NCBI GenBank assembly: GCA_020851035.1
Contig: JADZDM010000025.1
Location: 289,808 to 353,807 of the forward strand
Reading direction: 5' to 3'
DNA: 64,000 nt
DNA from: Gemmatimonadaceae bacterium
GTDB lineage: Bacteria > Gemmatimonadota > Gemmatimonadetes > Gemmatimonadales > Gemmatimonadaceae
The notes under the pieces were generated by a model. It was not told the DNA's origin. It did not search any database and saw only the letters and a list, made by a program, of their open reading frames with translations. A program made the position numbers and the translations under genes. This document shows positions 44,806 to 53,899 of the stretch, in pieces. The first letter of the stretch is position 1; the number at the start of each line of letters is the position of its first letter.

Positions 44806-46218
44806 TCAGGCTGCGGGGGCGGTGCCGGGTTTCGGGTGGAGTTGCGTGCTGAGGGCCATCATGGCGAGCAGCACGCCGGTGGCGGCGAGGTAGGCCACGC
44901 TCAGTCCGGCCAATCCGCCGCCGGCGTGGTCGGCCAGTGCGCTGAGGGTGGCGACGACCAGCAGGTTCCCGATGGCGATCATGATGTTCACGAGCGCCTG
45001 CGCGGCGCTGCGCTGTTCGGCCCCGACCTCGTCCAGCACGACGGTGCGGAGTGTGCCGCCCACGACGATGCCCACGCCGGTGCCGATGAAGATGCTGGCG
45101 AGCATGAAGAGCCAGAAGTGTGCGGCGCCGAGTCCGATCAGGCCCGAGCCGAGTGCGAGCGCGCCGAATCCTGAGAGCATGACCGTGCGTGCGCCGAGCC
45201 GGTTGAGCACCCGTCCGAATCCTGCCGAGGCCACCGCCGAGCAGAGGACGAGGGGGAGGAGCATGAGGCCGGCCTTCTTCGGTTCCGTGTCGAAGGCGGC
45301 GACGGCGACGGAGGTGATGAAGATCACGCTGCCCATGCCGAACCCGGCGCCGATGCAGAGGATCCAGGTGGTGCGGAGCTGGGACTTCATGAAAAGTGCC
45401 ATCGGCACGATCGGTTGTTCGGCGCGCTTCTCGAGGTAGACCAGGAGGGGAATGCCGAGTGCCGCGATGGCGAGCAGGGCTGGCCAGAGGGTGAGGCCCG
45501 TGGCCTGGTCGGCTGCGCGGTTGATGCCCAGGACCAGGCTCGTGAGCAGCACGGCCAGCGTGGTCATGCCGGCGTAGTCGAAGGCCGGCAGTGGGCGTGC
45601 GTCGGTGCGGGAGGGGAGGGCGCGGGCGCTCATCGCGAAGACGATGGCGGCGATGGGCAGGTTGATCAGGAAGATCCACTGCCAGGTGGCGGCGACGAGG
45701 AGCACCGAGGCCAGCACCGGGCCGATGAGGAACGCCATGCCGAAGGTGGCGCCGATGAGGCCGAGGATCCTGCCACGCTGGGCGGGGGGGAACATGTCGC
45801 CCACGACGGCGCTGGCGGTCGGGGTGATGCCGCCGGCGCCCAGGCCCTGGATGGCGCGTCCGAGGAGGACGGTGCCGAACGCGGTGGAGCGTGCGATGAG
45901 CAGGGAGCCGGCGGCGAAGAGGGCGATGTCGAGCAGGTAAATCGCGCGCCGTCCGAACCTGTCGCTGAGGTTCGCCATGAGGGCCGTGGCCGTCAGGGAG
46001 CAGAGGCTGAAGACGATGGTGACGAGGCCGATCTGCCGGTTGTCCACGCCGAACGCGGCGCGGAGGGCGGGGATGGCGGGGGCGATGATGGCGGCGTCCA
46101 TGGCGGCCATGAAGACGCCCGTGAAGAGCACCGTGAGGATGCGCTTTCGGGCGGCGGCGTCGGCGGCGGACGGCGCGGGAACGTCCGCGTCGGCGGTGAG
46201 CTGGTCGGCGGCGGGCAT
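44806..46218 (-). CDS. MFS multidrug-type exporter
   Basis: 470-aa membrane transporter with about 12 or more helices. MDAAIIAPAIPAL is the first-helix motif D of the drug:H+ antiporter families, LSDRFGRR is motif A after helix 2, and GRAIQGLGAGG is the next conserved loop. Proton-driven export of an unknown compound is likely. The start (MPAADQL) was chosen at 46218; upstream in-frame residues look non-coding. The two Uma2 genes lie on the opposite strand, one on each side; the MFS gene converges on one and diverges from the other. No regulator gene next door. Confidence 0.92.
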   Translation of the reverse strand: MPAADQLTADADVPAPSAADAAARKRILTVLFTGVFMAAMDAAIIAPAIPALRAAFGVDNRQIGLVTIVFSLCSLTATALMANLSDRFGRRAIYLLDIALFAAGSLLIARSTAFGTVLLGRAIQGLGAGGITPTASAVVGDMFPPAQRGRILGLIGATFGMAFLIGPVLASVLLVAATWQWIFLINLPIAAIVFAMSARALPSRTDARPLPAFDYAGMTTLAVLLTSLVLGINRAADQATGLTLWPALLAIAALGIPLLVYLEKRAEQPIVPMALFMKSQLRTTWILCIGAGFGMGSVIFITSVAVAAFDTEPKKAGLMLLPLVLCSAVASAGFGRVLNRLGARTVMLSGFGALALGSGLIGLGAAHFWLFMLASIFIGTGVGIVVGGTLRTVVLDEVGAEQRSAAQALVNIMIAIGNLLVVATLSALADHAGGGLAGLSVAYLAATGVLLAMMALSTQLHPKPGTAPAA

Positions 46219-46375
46219 GGTCGTAACGTAACGGGATCGGCGGCCTCCGCAGGGCGGTCCTGAGCGGTGCACGATTTCAGTGACGCGTGCACGCGTCTGG
46301 GTCGCTATCGTGGGGCTGGCCACTCCATCGTCGCGGCATGGTGTCTTGCCGCCCCCTTCGTCACGAGCGTAGCCT

Positions 46376-46951
46376 ATGGCCATGCCGCTGCCCACGTCGC
46401 CGCGAACGGCGGACGATCTCTTTCACATGCCCGACGACGGCAGGCGGTACGAGATCATCCGGGGCGACGTGTTCGTGATGCCGGCCCCGTCGCGCTTCCA
46501 CCAGCGCGCCGTCGTGGCGCTGCTCGAGCGCCTGCTGCCGTACGTCGCGCCGTCGGGACACGAAGCGCTGGCATCACCGCTCGCCGTCCGTGCCGCGTTC
46601 AACACCCAGGTCGAGCCGGACGTCGTCGTCGCGCCGCGTGAACTCGATCACGAAGGCGGGGCACGCTGGGTGCGGATGCGCAGCGTGTCGCTCGCGGTCG
46701 AGGTGCTCTCGGAAGGCACCGCGTCTCGTGACCGCGCTGTGAAGCGCGATCTTTACCTCGCCGAAGGTGTCGGCAAGTACTGGATCGTCGACATCGACGC
46801 CGAACTCGTCGAGGTCTGGACCGCTGCGTCAGCGGTGCCGCGCATCGTGCGCGAGGTGCTCACCTGGTCGCCGGCATTCGCGGCGTCACCGCTGCACATC
46901 CCCCTCGCGTCGTTCTTCGATCAGGTGCGGACCGGGCGAGCGCGCGCGTAG
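46376..46951 (+). CDS. Uma2-family putative PD-(D/E)XK nuclease, copy 2
   Basis: 191 aa, paralogue of the gene at 44215: RTADDL, MPDDG, YEII and VEPD sit at the same residue numbers, with ungapped alignment to about residue 140. Active-site residues: D82 in EPDVVV, E109 in AVEVLSEGT, K123 in VKRDLYLAEGVGKYWIVD. The first motif residue differs, Arg29 in place of Glu29 (YEIIRGDV). ATGs at 46376 and 46382 are both possible starts. Divergent from the MFS gene; followed by a convergent hairpin. Confidence 0.89.
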   Translation: MAMPLPTSPRTADDLFHMPDDGRRYEIIRGDVFVMPAPSRFHQRAVVALLERLLPYVAPSGHEALASPLAVRAAFNTQVEPDVVVAPRELDHEGGARWVRMRSVSLAVEVLSEGTASRDRAVKRDLYLAEGVGKYWIVDIDAELVEVWTAASAVPRIVREVLTWSPAFAASPLHIPLASFFDQVRTGRARA

Positions 46952-46978
46952 TGCGGGCCGAGTGCCCCGAGCGCACGA

Positions 46979-47012
46979 ACCGCCCGCCGGCATCACTCTG
47001 CCGGCGGGCGGT
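46979..47012. terminator. long GC hairpin between convergent genes
   Basis: A 14-bp perfect stem (46979-46992 with 46999-47012) and 6-nt loop TCACTC lie between the Uma2 copy-2 stop and the DUF2723 stop. No T-tract, so bidirectional termination is a reasonable but unproven role. Confidence 0.65.
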
Positions 47013-47037
47013 CGCACACCACGTGGCACCGCGAATC

Positions 47038-49392
47038 CTACGGCTTCGCCGGCGTCCCCAGCGGCAACGCCGTCGGCCCGGGCGCACTCTCCGCCGGCGG
47101 CACCCCGAGGATCGCCGCCTCGCCACCGAACCAGTTGATCGTGCGGCTCGCCACCGCGATGTTTTTCGCCGTCTCGACGATGCTCTTCGCGTCGGCCTCG
47201 CGCCCCGTGGCCCGCAGTGCATCCGCCAGCACCACCCCCGCGCTCACGTACAGCGCCGGGATGCCGGCCGACGGCTTGTCCACCCAGTCGCCGCGGCTGA
47301 TGATGCTCTTCTGGCCCACGAACACCGTGTTCCACAGCGCCAGGCTGCGCTTCACGTCCACGAAACCCTCACCCGGGATCGCGATCGTGTCCGCACTCAC
47401 TCCCGGCGGCGTCGGCAGCAGCCGGCGCGCCAGCCCCTGCGTCAGCAGGTACTGGCCCAGCCCCAGCGAGTTGCCGTAGTTGCCGCTGGTGCGCGAGAAG
47501 TAGATCGGGCGCGAGTTCCAGTTGTCGCGGATCATGTAGAGCGTCAGGATGTCGGCCCGCTCCAGCACGCCCTGCGCAAGGTTCTTGGGGTCGATCACGG
47601 CCTGGATGCTCTGGTGCGTGAACACCATCGCTGAGTCGAGCGGCACGTACAGCGGCACGCTGTCGGCCTGCGCGAGCGTCAGGCTGAGCGGCTTGGTGGT
47701 GGGCTTCTTCCAGGTGCCACCACGGTAGATCGCCGGGCCCGCCGCTGCGTCGTACTCGTAGATCGGCCGACGGATCATCTGCCGCGTGTACCAGTCCGTG
47801 TTCATCAGGCTCGTGTTCGCCACCAGCACGTCCTTGCGGATCCCCTCCACCTCCTGCGCATACCAGAGCGGGAAGGTGTCGTTGTCGCCGACGGTGATCA
47901 GCACGCCGTACGGCTCCACGCTGTTCAGCAGGTCGTAGGCGAAGTCACGCGTGTCGCGCTGGCCGGCACGGCTGGCCTGCGTCCAGTTGGTCACCATCGG
48001 GATCAGCGCCAGCCCGAGCACCGGGGCGCTCATCATCCACGCCCGCGGCTTCGGCGACGAGAACCGCTGCTTCCCGAGCTCGATCGTCTCCGTGCCCATG
48101 AAGCCGGCCACCGTTTCCCAGAGGAAGATCAGCCCGAGCCCCGCCCACACGCTCCAGGCGCTGAAGCTCCACAGGTAGAAGTAATCGCGGTCGCGCACCT
48201 CGCGCGCGACGCTGTCCCCGAGGTCGGGGTCCTGCGAATAGCCGTACTTGAAGTTCAGGTAGATGATCAGCCCGACGGTGAGCGTGCCGATCAGCGGCCC
48301 GAAGAACAGGAAACTCCGTTGGTCCCGTTTGTAGTGCACGTAGCCGCCGATCAGGCCCAGCCCCAGGAACACCACCGCCAGCGCGTTCTGCAGGCCGGTG
48401 TTCTCGTTGTGGGCATCACGCAGCCACTGCCACTTGAAGTACAGCCACCACATGCCGACCTGCGCGGTGAACGGGGCCTGGCGCTCGGTGAGCTTGGGCT
48501 TGCCGTACTGGCCGCGGTCGAAGTTGTACTTGAATCGGTCCCAGGTGACGGCGCTGAAGGTGCAGCTCATGCCGATCTCGGTGCTGCACGCCGTCGGCTC
48601 GCCTTCGTTGATGGCGGGGAAGTGCGCCGCGCGGATGGGCTGCGTGGCGAACGGCGACAGGCCAAGGATCACCGCCGCGATGCAGGCCAGCAGCAGCTTC
48701 CAGTTGAGCAATGTCTTCGGGGCGCGGAACAGCACCGCGAGCCCCACCGCCGGCCCGGGCAGCATGCCGGCCGGGTGGTTCGCGTAGCCCAGGCCGAGCA
48801 GGAAGGCGATCAGGATCAGCAGCTTGTCGGCACGCCGCCCTTCCGGCTCGTCGCACCAGAGCACCGTGAGCCAGGCCACGATCGCGAAGATCGCCAGCGA
48901 CACGGTGTACACCTTCTCGTTCACCACGCTCTGGTTCCACACCGTGAAGGCGGTGGCGCCGATCAGCGTGGCCACGCTCGCCCCGGCCATCCGCATCCAC
49001 TTCGCCGGCAGCCAGCTCACCAGCACCCGCTCCGTGATCAGGAACCACGACCCCGCCGCCACCGCGCTCGAGAGCGCCGCCAGCATGTTCAGCTTCACCG
49101 CCACACTCACCCCGGGCAGCGGCAGGTGGGCGAAGACGTTGCCGATCAGGATGAAAAACGGGTTGCCCGGCGGGTGCGGCAGCCCCAGCACATACGCCGC
49201 CGCGATGTACTCGCTCGCATCCCACATCGCCGTACTCGGCGCCAGCGTGATGAGGTAGAGCACGAACACGGCGAGCGTCGCGAGTCCCGCCGCGAGATAC
49301 GACGGCCGGTAGTCGAGGTCGGTATGCACGACGGACGTCGGGCCGGGCGTCGGACGCGCAGCCGGCGGCATCGGGGGCACTGAGGTGGCCAT
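47038..49392 (-). CDS. DUF2723 multi-spanning membrane protein
   Basis: 784-aa polytopic protein, about 11-13 helices in the N-terminal 500 residues and a soluble C-terminal region. MWDASEYIAAAYVLGLPHPPGNP and FFILIGNVFAHLP are the conserved DUF2723 entry motif (Asp-Ser-Ala-type loop with GxPHPPG). The family is related to GT-C transferases and to eukaryotic TMEM260 O-mannosyl transferases, so lipid-linked-sugar transfer is plausible, unproven here. The later region has GDNDTFPLWY and RPIYFSR signatures of the same family. No strong ribosome binding site before ATG 49392. Codon use matches its neighbours. Confidence 0.9.
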   Translation of the reverse strand: MATSVPPMPPAARPTPGPTSVVHTDLDYRPSYLAAGLATLAVFVLYLITLAPSTAMWDASEYIAAAYVLGLPHPPGNPFFILIGNVFAHLPLPGVSVAVKLNMLAALSSAVAAGSWFLITERVLVSWLPAKWMRMAGASVATLIGATAFTVWNQSVVNEKVYTVSLAIFAIVAWLTVLWCDEPEGRRADKLLILIAFLLGLGYANHPAGMLPGPAVGLAVLFRAPKTLLNWKLLLACIAAVILGLSPFATQPIRAAHFPAINEGEPTACSTEIGMSCTFSAVTWDRFKYNFDRGQYGKPKLTERQAPFTAQVGMWWLYFKWQWLRDAHNENTGLQNALAVVFLGLGLIGGYVHYKRDQRSFLFFGPLIGTLTVGLIIYLNFKYGYSQDPDLGDSVAREVRDRDYFYLWSFSAWSVWAGLGLIFLWETVAGFMGTETIELGKQRFSSPKPRAWMMSAPVLGLALIPMVTNWTQASRAGQRDTRDFAYDLLNSVEPYGVLITVGDNDTFPLWYAQEVEGIRKDVLVANTSLMNTDWYTRQMIRRPIYEYDAAAGPAIYRGGTWKKPTTKPLSLTLAQADSVPLYVPLDSAMVFTHQSIQAVIDPKNLAQGVLERADILTLYMIRDNWNSRPIYFSRTSGNYGNSLGLGQYLLTQGLARRLLPTPPGVSADTIAIPGEGFVDVKRSLALWNTVFVGQKSIISRGDWVDKPSAGIPALYVSAGVVLADALRATGREADAKSIVETAKNIAVASRTINWFGGEAAILGVPPAESAPGPTALPLGTPAKP

Positions 49393-49508
49393 CAGGAGCT
49401 GGTCAAGGACGGATGGTGCGGGGATTAACCCGTAAAAATCGCTCTACCCCCACCGTCGGGGCTAGTGCCTCTCGCTCTTGCCCGTGCGCGCTCAGCCGAA
49501 CAGCAACT

Positions 49509-49716
49509 GCATGACGCAAAGGCGCAGAGGGCGCGAAGGACGCAAAGGGGATCGACGAACGCTGCGGCCTCCGCTCACATTCGAATGGAAGCCTTCCTGG
49601 TAACTGCTTGTGGCAGTTGCAGTTCCCCTCAGTGTGTGATCCTCGAACGGCACTGATGGTGGCCAGACCCAGCGACCTCTTTGCGTACTTCGCGCTCGTT
49701 GCGCCTTGCGTCATGC
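49509..49716. mobile_element. MITE-like element with 40-bp imperfect terminal inverted repeats
   Basis: The left arm, 49509-49548 (GCATGACGCAAAGGCGCAGA...), and the right arm, 49676-49716, are reverse complements with a few mismatches over about 40 bp; GACGCAA and GCGCGAAG are shared. The 127 bp between them are AT-richer than surrounding genes, with a small ACTGC/GCAGT hairpin, and no long frame. It fills the 357-bp gap between DUF2723 and purH, where I see no gene. ACGCAAAGGCGC-type repeats occur in many soil bacteria. No target duplication identified. Confidence 0.65.
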
Positions 49717-49749
49717 CGTTGCCCTTACGGTCCCGGCTGTGGCCCGGGA

Positions 49750-51297
49750 TCAATGCCGGAACAGGCGGGCGCCCGTGAACACCATTGCAATACCGTGCTC
49801 ATCCGCAGCGGCGATCACCTCGGCGTCCCGGACCGACCCGCCGGGCTGGACAATCGCCCGCACCCCGGCCGTTGCCGCGGCGTCGATGCCGTCGCGGAAG
49901 GGGAAGAAGGCGTCGGAGGCCAGCGCCGAGCCCGCGGTGTCGTGGCCCGCCGCCTTCGCCTTGTGGCCCGCCAGGAAACTCGCGTCCACCCGGCTCATCT
50001 GGCCGGCACCGATGCCGATCGTCGCGCCGTCGCGGGCCAGCACGATCGCGTTCGACTTCACCGCCGCCGACGCCCGCCAGGCGAACGCCAGGTCCACCAG
50101 CTCCGCCGCCGTCGGCTGGCGGGTGCTCACCACCGTCCACGGGATCGAGCCGGTCGGCACCCGCATCCGGTCCTGCAGCAGCACCCCGCCGCGCACCCGC
50201 TTGATGTCCATGCCCCCCGCATCCTGCGCCGGCAGCGTGCCGATCAGCACCCGAAGGTTCTTCTTCTTCCCCAGCAGCTCCGCCGCACTCTCGGCAATCG
50301 CCGGCGCCACGATGCACTCCAGGAACATGGTGCCCATCGCCTCGGCCGTCGCATCGTCGATGGCGACGCTGAAGGCGACCACACCACCGAACGCACTCGT
50401 CGGGTCGCAGGCCAGCGCCTTCTGCCACGCCTCCAGCGGTGTCGCGCCGATCGCCAGGCCGCAGGGCGTGGTGTGCTTGATGATCGCACACGCCACCTGT
50501 TCCGCGAACGGCTCGATCGCCATCAGCGCGCCATCCACGTCCAGCAGGTTGTTGAAGCTCAGCTCCTTGCCGCCGAGCTGCTTCAGCGAGGCGAGGCCGG
50601 CACCGGCGCGCTCCACGTAGAAGGCGGCGCGCTGCTCGGGGTTCTCGCCGTAGCGGAGCCCCTGCGCCTTCTCGAACGCCAGCGGCAGCGTGGCCGGGAA
50701 CGGGTCGTCCGGCGCCACCTGGTGCTGCAGCCAGCCGGCAATCGCGCTGTCGTAGCTGGCGGTGTGCGCGAACACCTTCGCCGCCAGGTCGCGGCGCATG
50801 ATCATCGCACCTTCATCATCGCGTGCGTCCAGCGACGCGATCACGCGCGGGTAGTCGGCCGGGTCACAGACCACCGTCACCGCGCTGAAGTTCTTCGCGG
50901 CCGAGCGCAGCATGCTGGGGCCGCCGATGTCGATCTGCTCGATCACGTCGTGCGGGAGCACGCCCGGCTTCGCGGCCGTGGCGCGGAACGGGTAGAGGTT
51001 CACCACCACCAGGTCGATGGCACCGATCCCGAACTCGCGCACCGCCTCCACGTGCTCCGGCAGGTCGCGGCGGTACAGCAGGCCGCCGTGCACCATCGGG
51101 TGCAGCGTCTTCACGCGCCCGTCGAGCATCTCGGGGAAGTCGGTGATCTCGCTGATGTCACGCACCGCGAGGCCGGCGTCGCGCAGCGCCTTCGCGGTGC
51201 CGCCGGTGGAGACGAGCTCCCAGTGGCGGGCGATGAGTTCCTTCGCGAGATCCACGAGGCCGGACTTGTCGGAAACGCTCAGCAATGCGCGCGGCAT
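49750..51297 (-). CDS. purH: bifunctional AICAR transformylase/IMP cyclohydrolase
   Basis: Last two steps of IMP synthesis on one cytosolic chain of 515 aa, full length. The N-terminal IMPCH domain (about 1-200) starts ALLSVSDKSGLVDLAKEL and contains STGGTAKAL and GRVKTLHPMVHGGLLYRRD. The AICARFT domain has LRYGENPEQRAAFY, ELSFNNLLDVDGA, the catalytic IIKHTTPCGLAIG (Lys-His pair) and SDAFFPFRDGID near the end. It starts 30 bp after the purN stop, same strand, last of the housekeeping run. Confidence 0.98.
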   Translation of the reverse strand: MPRALLSVSDKSGLVDLAKELIARHWELVSTGGTAKALRDAGLAVRDISEITDFPEMLDGRVKTLHPMVHGGLLYRRDLPEHVEAVREFGIGAIDLVVVNLYPFRATAAKPGVLPHDVIEQIDIGGPSMLRSAAKNFSAVTVVCDPADYPRVIASLDARDDEGAMIMRRDLAAKVFAHTASYDSAIAGWLQHQVAPDDPFPATLPLAFEKAQGLRYGENPEQRAAFYVERAGAGLASLKQLGGKELSFNNLLDVDGALMAIEPFAEQVACAIIKHTTPCGLAIGATPLEAWQKALACDPTSAFGGVVAFSVAIDDATAEAMGTMFLECIVAPAIAESAAELLGKKKNLRVLIGTLPAQDAGGMDIKRVRGGVLLQDRMRVPTGSIPWTVVSTRQPTAAELVDLAFAWRASAAVKSNAIVLARDGATIGIGAGQMSRVDASFLAGHKAKAAGHDTAGSALASDAFFPFRDGIDAAATAGVRAIVQPGGSVRDAEVIAAADEHGIAMVFTGARLFRH

Positions 51298-51327
51298 GGG
51301 GCGGTCAGTTGGGTGTAGGGTGGGGCA

Positions 51328-52047
51328 TCATTTGTTCAGGGCACGGTCGAGGTCCGCGTCCAGCGGTGCGGCCGCCTGCAGCGAGAAGACGTCGGCCTGC
51401 GTGCCGGTGAGGAACACGCCGTGCACGGTGCCATCGTCGTCCAGCGCCAGCGACTCGGCGCAGAGCAGTTCCACCACGCGCGGCAGCAGGGCGTGTTCCA
51501 CGCGCAGCACGCGCTCTGCCAGCGACTCGGGGCTGTCCTCCTCGAACACCGGCACCGGCCACTGCGCGATGATCGCGCCGCGATCGTAGATCTCGTCCAC
51601 GAAGTGCACCGTGGCGCCGCTGATCCGCGCGCCGGCGGCGAGCACCGCCGCGTGCACGTGGCGGCCGTACATCCCGTGCCCGCCGAACGCGGGCAGCAGC
51701 GAGGGGTGCACGTTCACGATCCGGCCGCGGAACGCGCGCGTCACGGCATCCGGCACGAACGCCAGGTAGCCGGCCAGCACCAGGACCTCGATCCGGTGCG
51801 CCGCGAGCAGCGCCAGCACCGCGGCGCCGTCGCGCGGGTCGGCGAGCACTGCGGTCGTGAGGCCGCGCGCCGTCGCCCGCCCCAGTGCCGCGCAGGTCGG
51901 CCGGTTGGACACCACCAGCACGATCTCGCCCGCGGCCTGGGCCCCGCGCGCCTGCTGGAAATCGTGCACGGCGAGCATGTTCGAGCCGCCACCGGAGACG
52001 AACGCGGCGATCCGCGTGCGTGGCTGCGAGAGGGCAGGAGCGGACAT
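51328..52047 (-). CDS. purN: phosphoribosylglycinamide formyltransferase 1 (GART)
   Basis: 239 aa. 10-formyl-THF-dependent third step of purine synthesis. SGGGSN near residue 20 is the phosphate loop. The catalytic residues N112, H114 (NVHPSLLPAF) and D155 (EIYDRGAII) are in place. A C-terminal extension of about 20 residues beyond the usual length (SLQAAAPLDADL) is unexplained. The ATG follows the gmhB stop directly, with no gap, indicating translational coupling. Pairing with purH is functionally expected; the gmhB link is not. Confidence 0.97.
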   Translation of the reverse strand: MSAPALSQPRTRIAAFVSGGGSNMLAVHDFQQARGAQAAGEIVLVVSNRPTCAALGRATARGLTTAVLADPRDGAAVLALLAAHRIEVLVLAGYLAFVPDAVTRAFRGRIVNVHPSLLPAFGGHGMYGRHVHAAVLAAGARISGATVHFVDEIYDRGAIIAQWPVPVFEEDSPESLAERVLRVEHALLPRVVELLCAESLALDDDGTVHGVFLTGTQADVFSLQAAAPLDADLDRALNK

Positions 52048-52608
52048 TCAGCCCCGCTGCGCGTGGCGCCGCAGCACGCGGTCCACGGCCGCACCGAGCG
52101 TGGTCGCCACCGCGGCATCCTCCTTCGCGCGCGAGAGGTCGCCGTACGGCGTGTCGGGGGTGGGGACCAGGATGCCGACAGCGTCGTGCTGCACCGCCGG
52201 CGCCACGTCGCGCCACTTGTCGCCGATGTAGAAGCTCAGCGTGAGGTCGATGTCATGCGCTTCCGCGGCGCGGCGGTGCATGCGGTCGCCGGGCTTGCGA
52301 CAGGAGAGCTCGTCGGGGACCGTCGGCGCGTCGGGGCAGTGGTAGGTGGCCGTGAGTGTGATACCGTGCGCCGCGAGCATCTCGTCCAGTCGCGCGGTGA
52401 TCACGGTGAAGTCCGCCTCGGTGAGCAGCCCGCGCCCGATCCCGGACTGGTTCGTCACCACGATCAGTGGCAGGCCGGCCTCCTGCAGCCGCCGCAGCGC
52501 ATCGGGCACGCCGCTGATCAGCGCCAGCTGCTCCGGCCGCGCGAGGTAGTGCACGTCGTGGACGATGGTGCCGTCACGATCGAGGAAGACGGCGGCGCGT
52601 GGGCTCAC
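52048..52608 (-). CDS. gmhB: D-glycero-D-manno-heptose 1,7-bisphosphate 7-phosphatase, HAD family
   Basis: 186-aa HAD phosphatase of the histidinol/GmhB type. The nucleophile motif is FLDRDGTIV (D10 and D12); VVTNQSGIGRG and CRKPGDRM are the later HAD motifs, and YHCPDAPTVPDELSCRKP holds the GmhB zinc-loop Cys/His set. It supplies ADP-heptose for LPS core, but only this step is encoded here. Start GTG 52608 (VSPRAAVFL) has GGAG 8 bp upstream. Directly followed by purN. The much longer upstream frame runs antisense and is rejected. Confidence 0.93.
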   Translation of the reverse strand: MSPRAAVFLDRDGTIVHDVHYLARPEQLALISGVPDALRRLQEAGLPLIVVTNQSGIGRGLLTEADFTVITARLDEMLAAHGITLTATYHCPDAPTVPDELSCRKPGDRMHRRAAEAHDIDLTLSFYIGDKWRDVAPAVQHDAVGILVPTPDTPYGDLSRAKEDAAVATTLGAAVDRVLRRHAQRG

Positions 52609-52633
52609 GCAGGGCTCCGGACGGCGGTGGAGA

Positions 52634-53899
52634 TCATCGGCGGGGGGGCCGGCCCGGCGGTCGCACTGCCGGTGCCGGTGCCGGTGTGGGCGGACGGGCA
52701 GGGCGGGTGCTGTCGCGACGGGCGGGCGCGCGGGTGCTGTCCGCGGCCGGTGGTCGCGGCACCACCAGCGTGCGTGTGGCCGTGCCGGTGACGCCGAGCA
52801 GGTTGCGCAGCCCCGCGATCGTGACGCGATAGGTCGCGCCCGGCACGAGGCGGGTGCCCACCGTGACGAACAGCTCGGTGGACGGCTGCGGCCGCGACGA
52901 CACGAGGGGAGCGACCTTCGCCGTCGTGTCGCGACGGGCGGTGGGATCGATGGTGCGGCGTGGTGGCGCCACGCCACCGCGCTCGGTGGTGTCGGTCGCG
53001 CGGGCGATGCTGTCGGCGCGCTCGCGCAGCCGGCGCTGCTCGAGCGCGGTCGCCACCAGCGTCACGGCCAGCTCCGAGGAGTCGGGGGCCACCACGTGGA
53101 CGTCGGTCACCGTGATGGCTGCGCCGGCCAGCATCGGCTTGTCCATCACCATCGCGATCGTCACGCTGTCGGCGACCTTGATCTCGCTGATCCGCACCGG
53201 CATGGTGTCGTGCACGAAGGTGTACAGCTCCACCCGCGCCGAATCGGCGAGCGACACACGCGCCACGTCCCAGGGCTCGCGGGGTTCGAGCAGGCGGTTG
53301 GCCGTCTTCTCCTCGATGGCGCGCATGACGTAGGTGCCGGGCGGCACGCCGGTCAGCTCGAAGCGGCCGGTCGAGTCGGTGACGGTGAGCCACACGCGGG
53401 TGGTGTCGCCCGGGTCGATGGCCTGCACCGTGGCGTTCGGCAGCGGCTTCGCCAGCACGAGGTCGAACACCGCGCCGCGGATCGCGGTGCGCGGGAAGTC
53501 GGGGCCCGTGCTGAAGCGGTACACGTAGCCGTTCTTCGACGGCTGGCCCTTCAGGTCACTCACGCCGGGCAGCACGGTGATGGTGTATGCCGTGTTCGGC
53601 CGCCAGCCCCCGCGGGGACGGATGGTCATGCCGGTCCGCTTCCACTCCACGCGCGGCTCGCCGTCCCACGGCGAGATCAGCACGCCGCGCGAGAGCGGCC
53701 CCCCGCCGAACTGCTCGCCGATCACGTCGTCGTAGCGGAGCATCACCTTGCCCGGGGTGACGTTGCGCGCGTTGGTGTCCGGCAGGGTGGCGATCACGCG
53801 CGGGAAGGCGGACACTGTCGGCCCGCCCGGCGGCATGCCGGGTGACGCACATGCCGCCACGATGGCCGCCACGGCAAGCGCAGTCAGCGCGTGCCGCAC
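52634..53899 (-). CDS. Ig-like/big-domain lipoprotein
   Basis: 421 aa, lipobox AAC (Cys17), then a bacterial Ig-like Big_5 domain (FPRVIATLPDTNARNVTPGKVMLRYDD as its start), a carboxypeptidase-like beta-sandwich in the middle (GRFELTGVPPGTYVMRAIEE) and a low-complexity Ala/Pro/Arg tail. Such proteins are often next to envelope or cell-division genes in Bacteroidota and Gemmatimonadota. Start GTG at 53899 overlaps the valS stop by 16 bp, so it is coupled to it. The gmhB start lies 25 bp downstream. Confidence 0.85.
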   Translation of the reverse strand: MRHALTALAVAAIVAACASPGMPPGGPTVSAFPRVIATLPDTNARNVTPGKVMLRYDDVIGEQFGGGPLSRGVLISPWDGEPRVEWKRTGMTIRPRGGWRPNTAYTITVLPGVSDLKGQPSKNGYVYRFSTGPDFPRTAIRGAVFDLVLAKPLPNATVQAIDPGDTTRVWLTVTDSTGRFELTGVPPGTYVMRAIEEKTANRLLEPREPWDVARVSLADSARVELYTFVHDTMPVRISEIKVADSVTIAMVMDKPMLAGAAITVTDVHVVAPDSSELAVTLVATALEQRRLRERADSIARATDTTERGGVAPPRRTIDPTARRDTTAKVAPLVSSRPQPSTELFVTVGTRLVPGATYRVTIAGLRNLLGVTGTATRTLVVPRPPAADSTRAPARRDSTRPARPPTPAPAPAVRPPGRPPRR

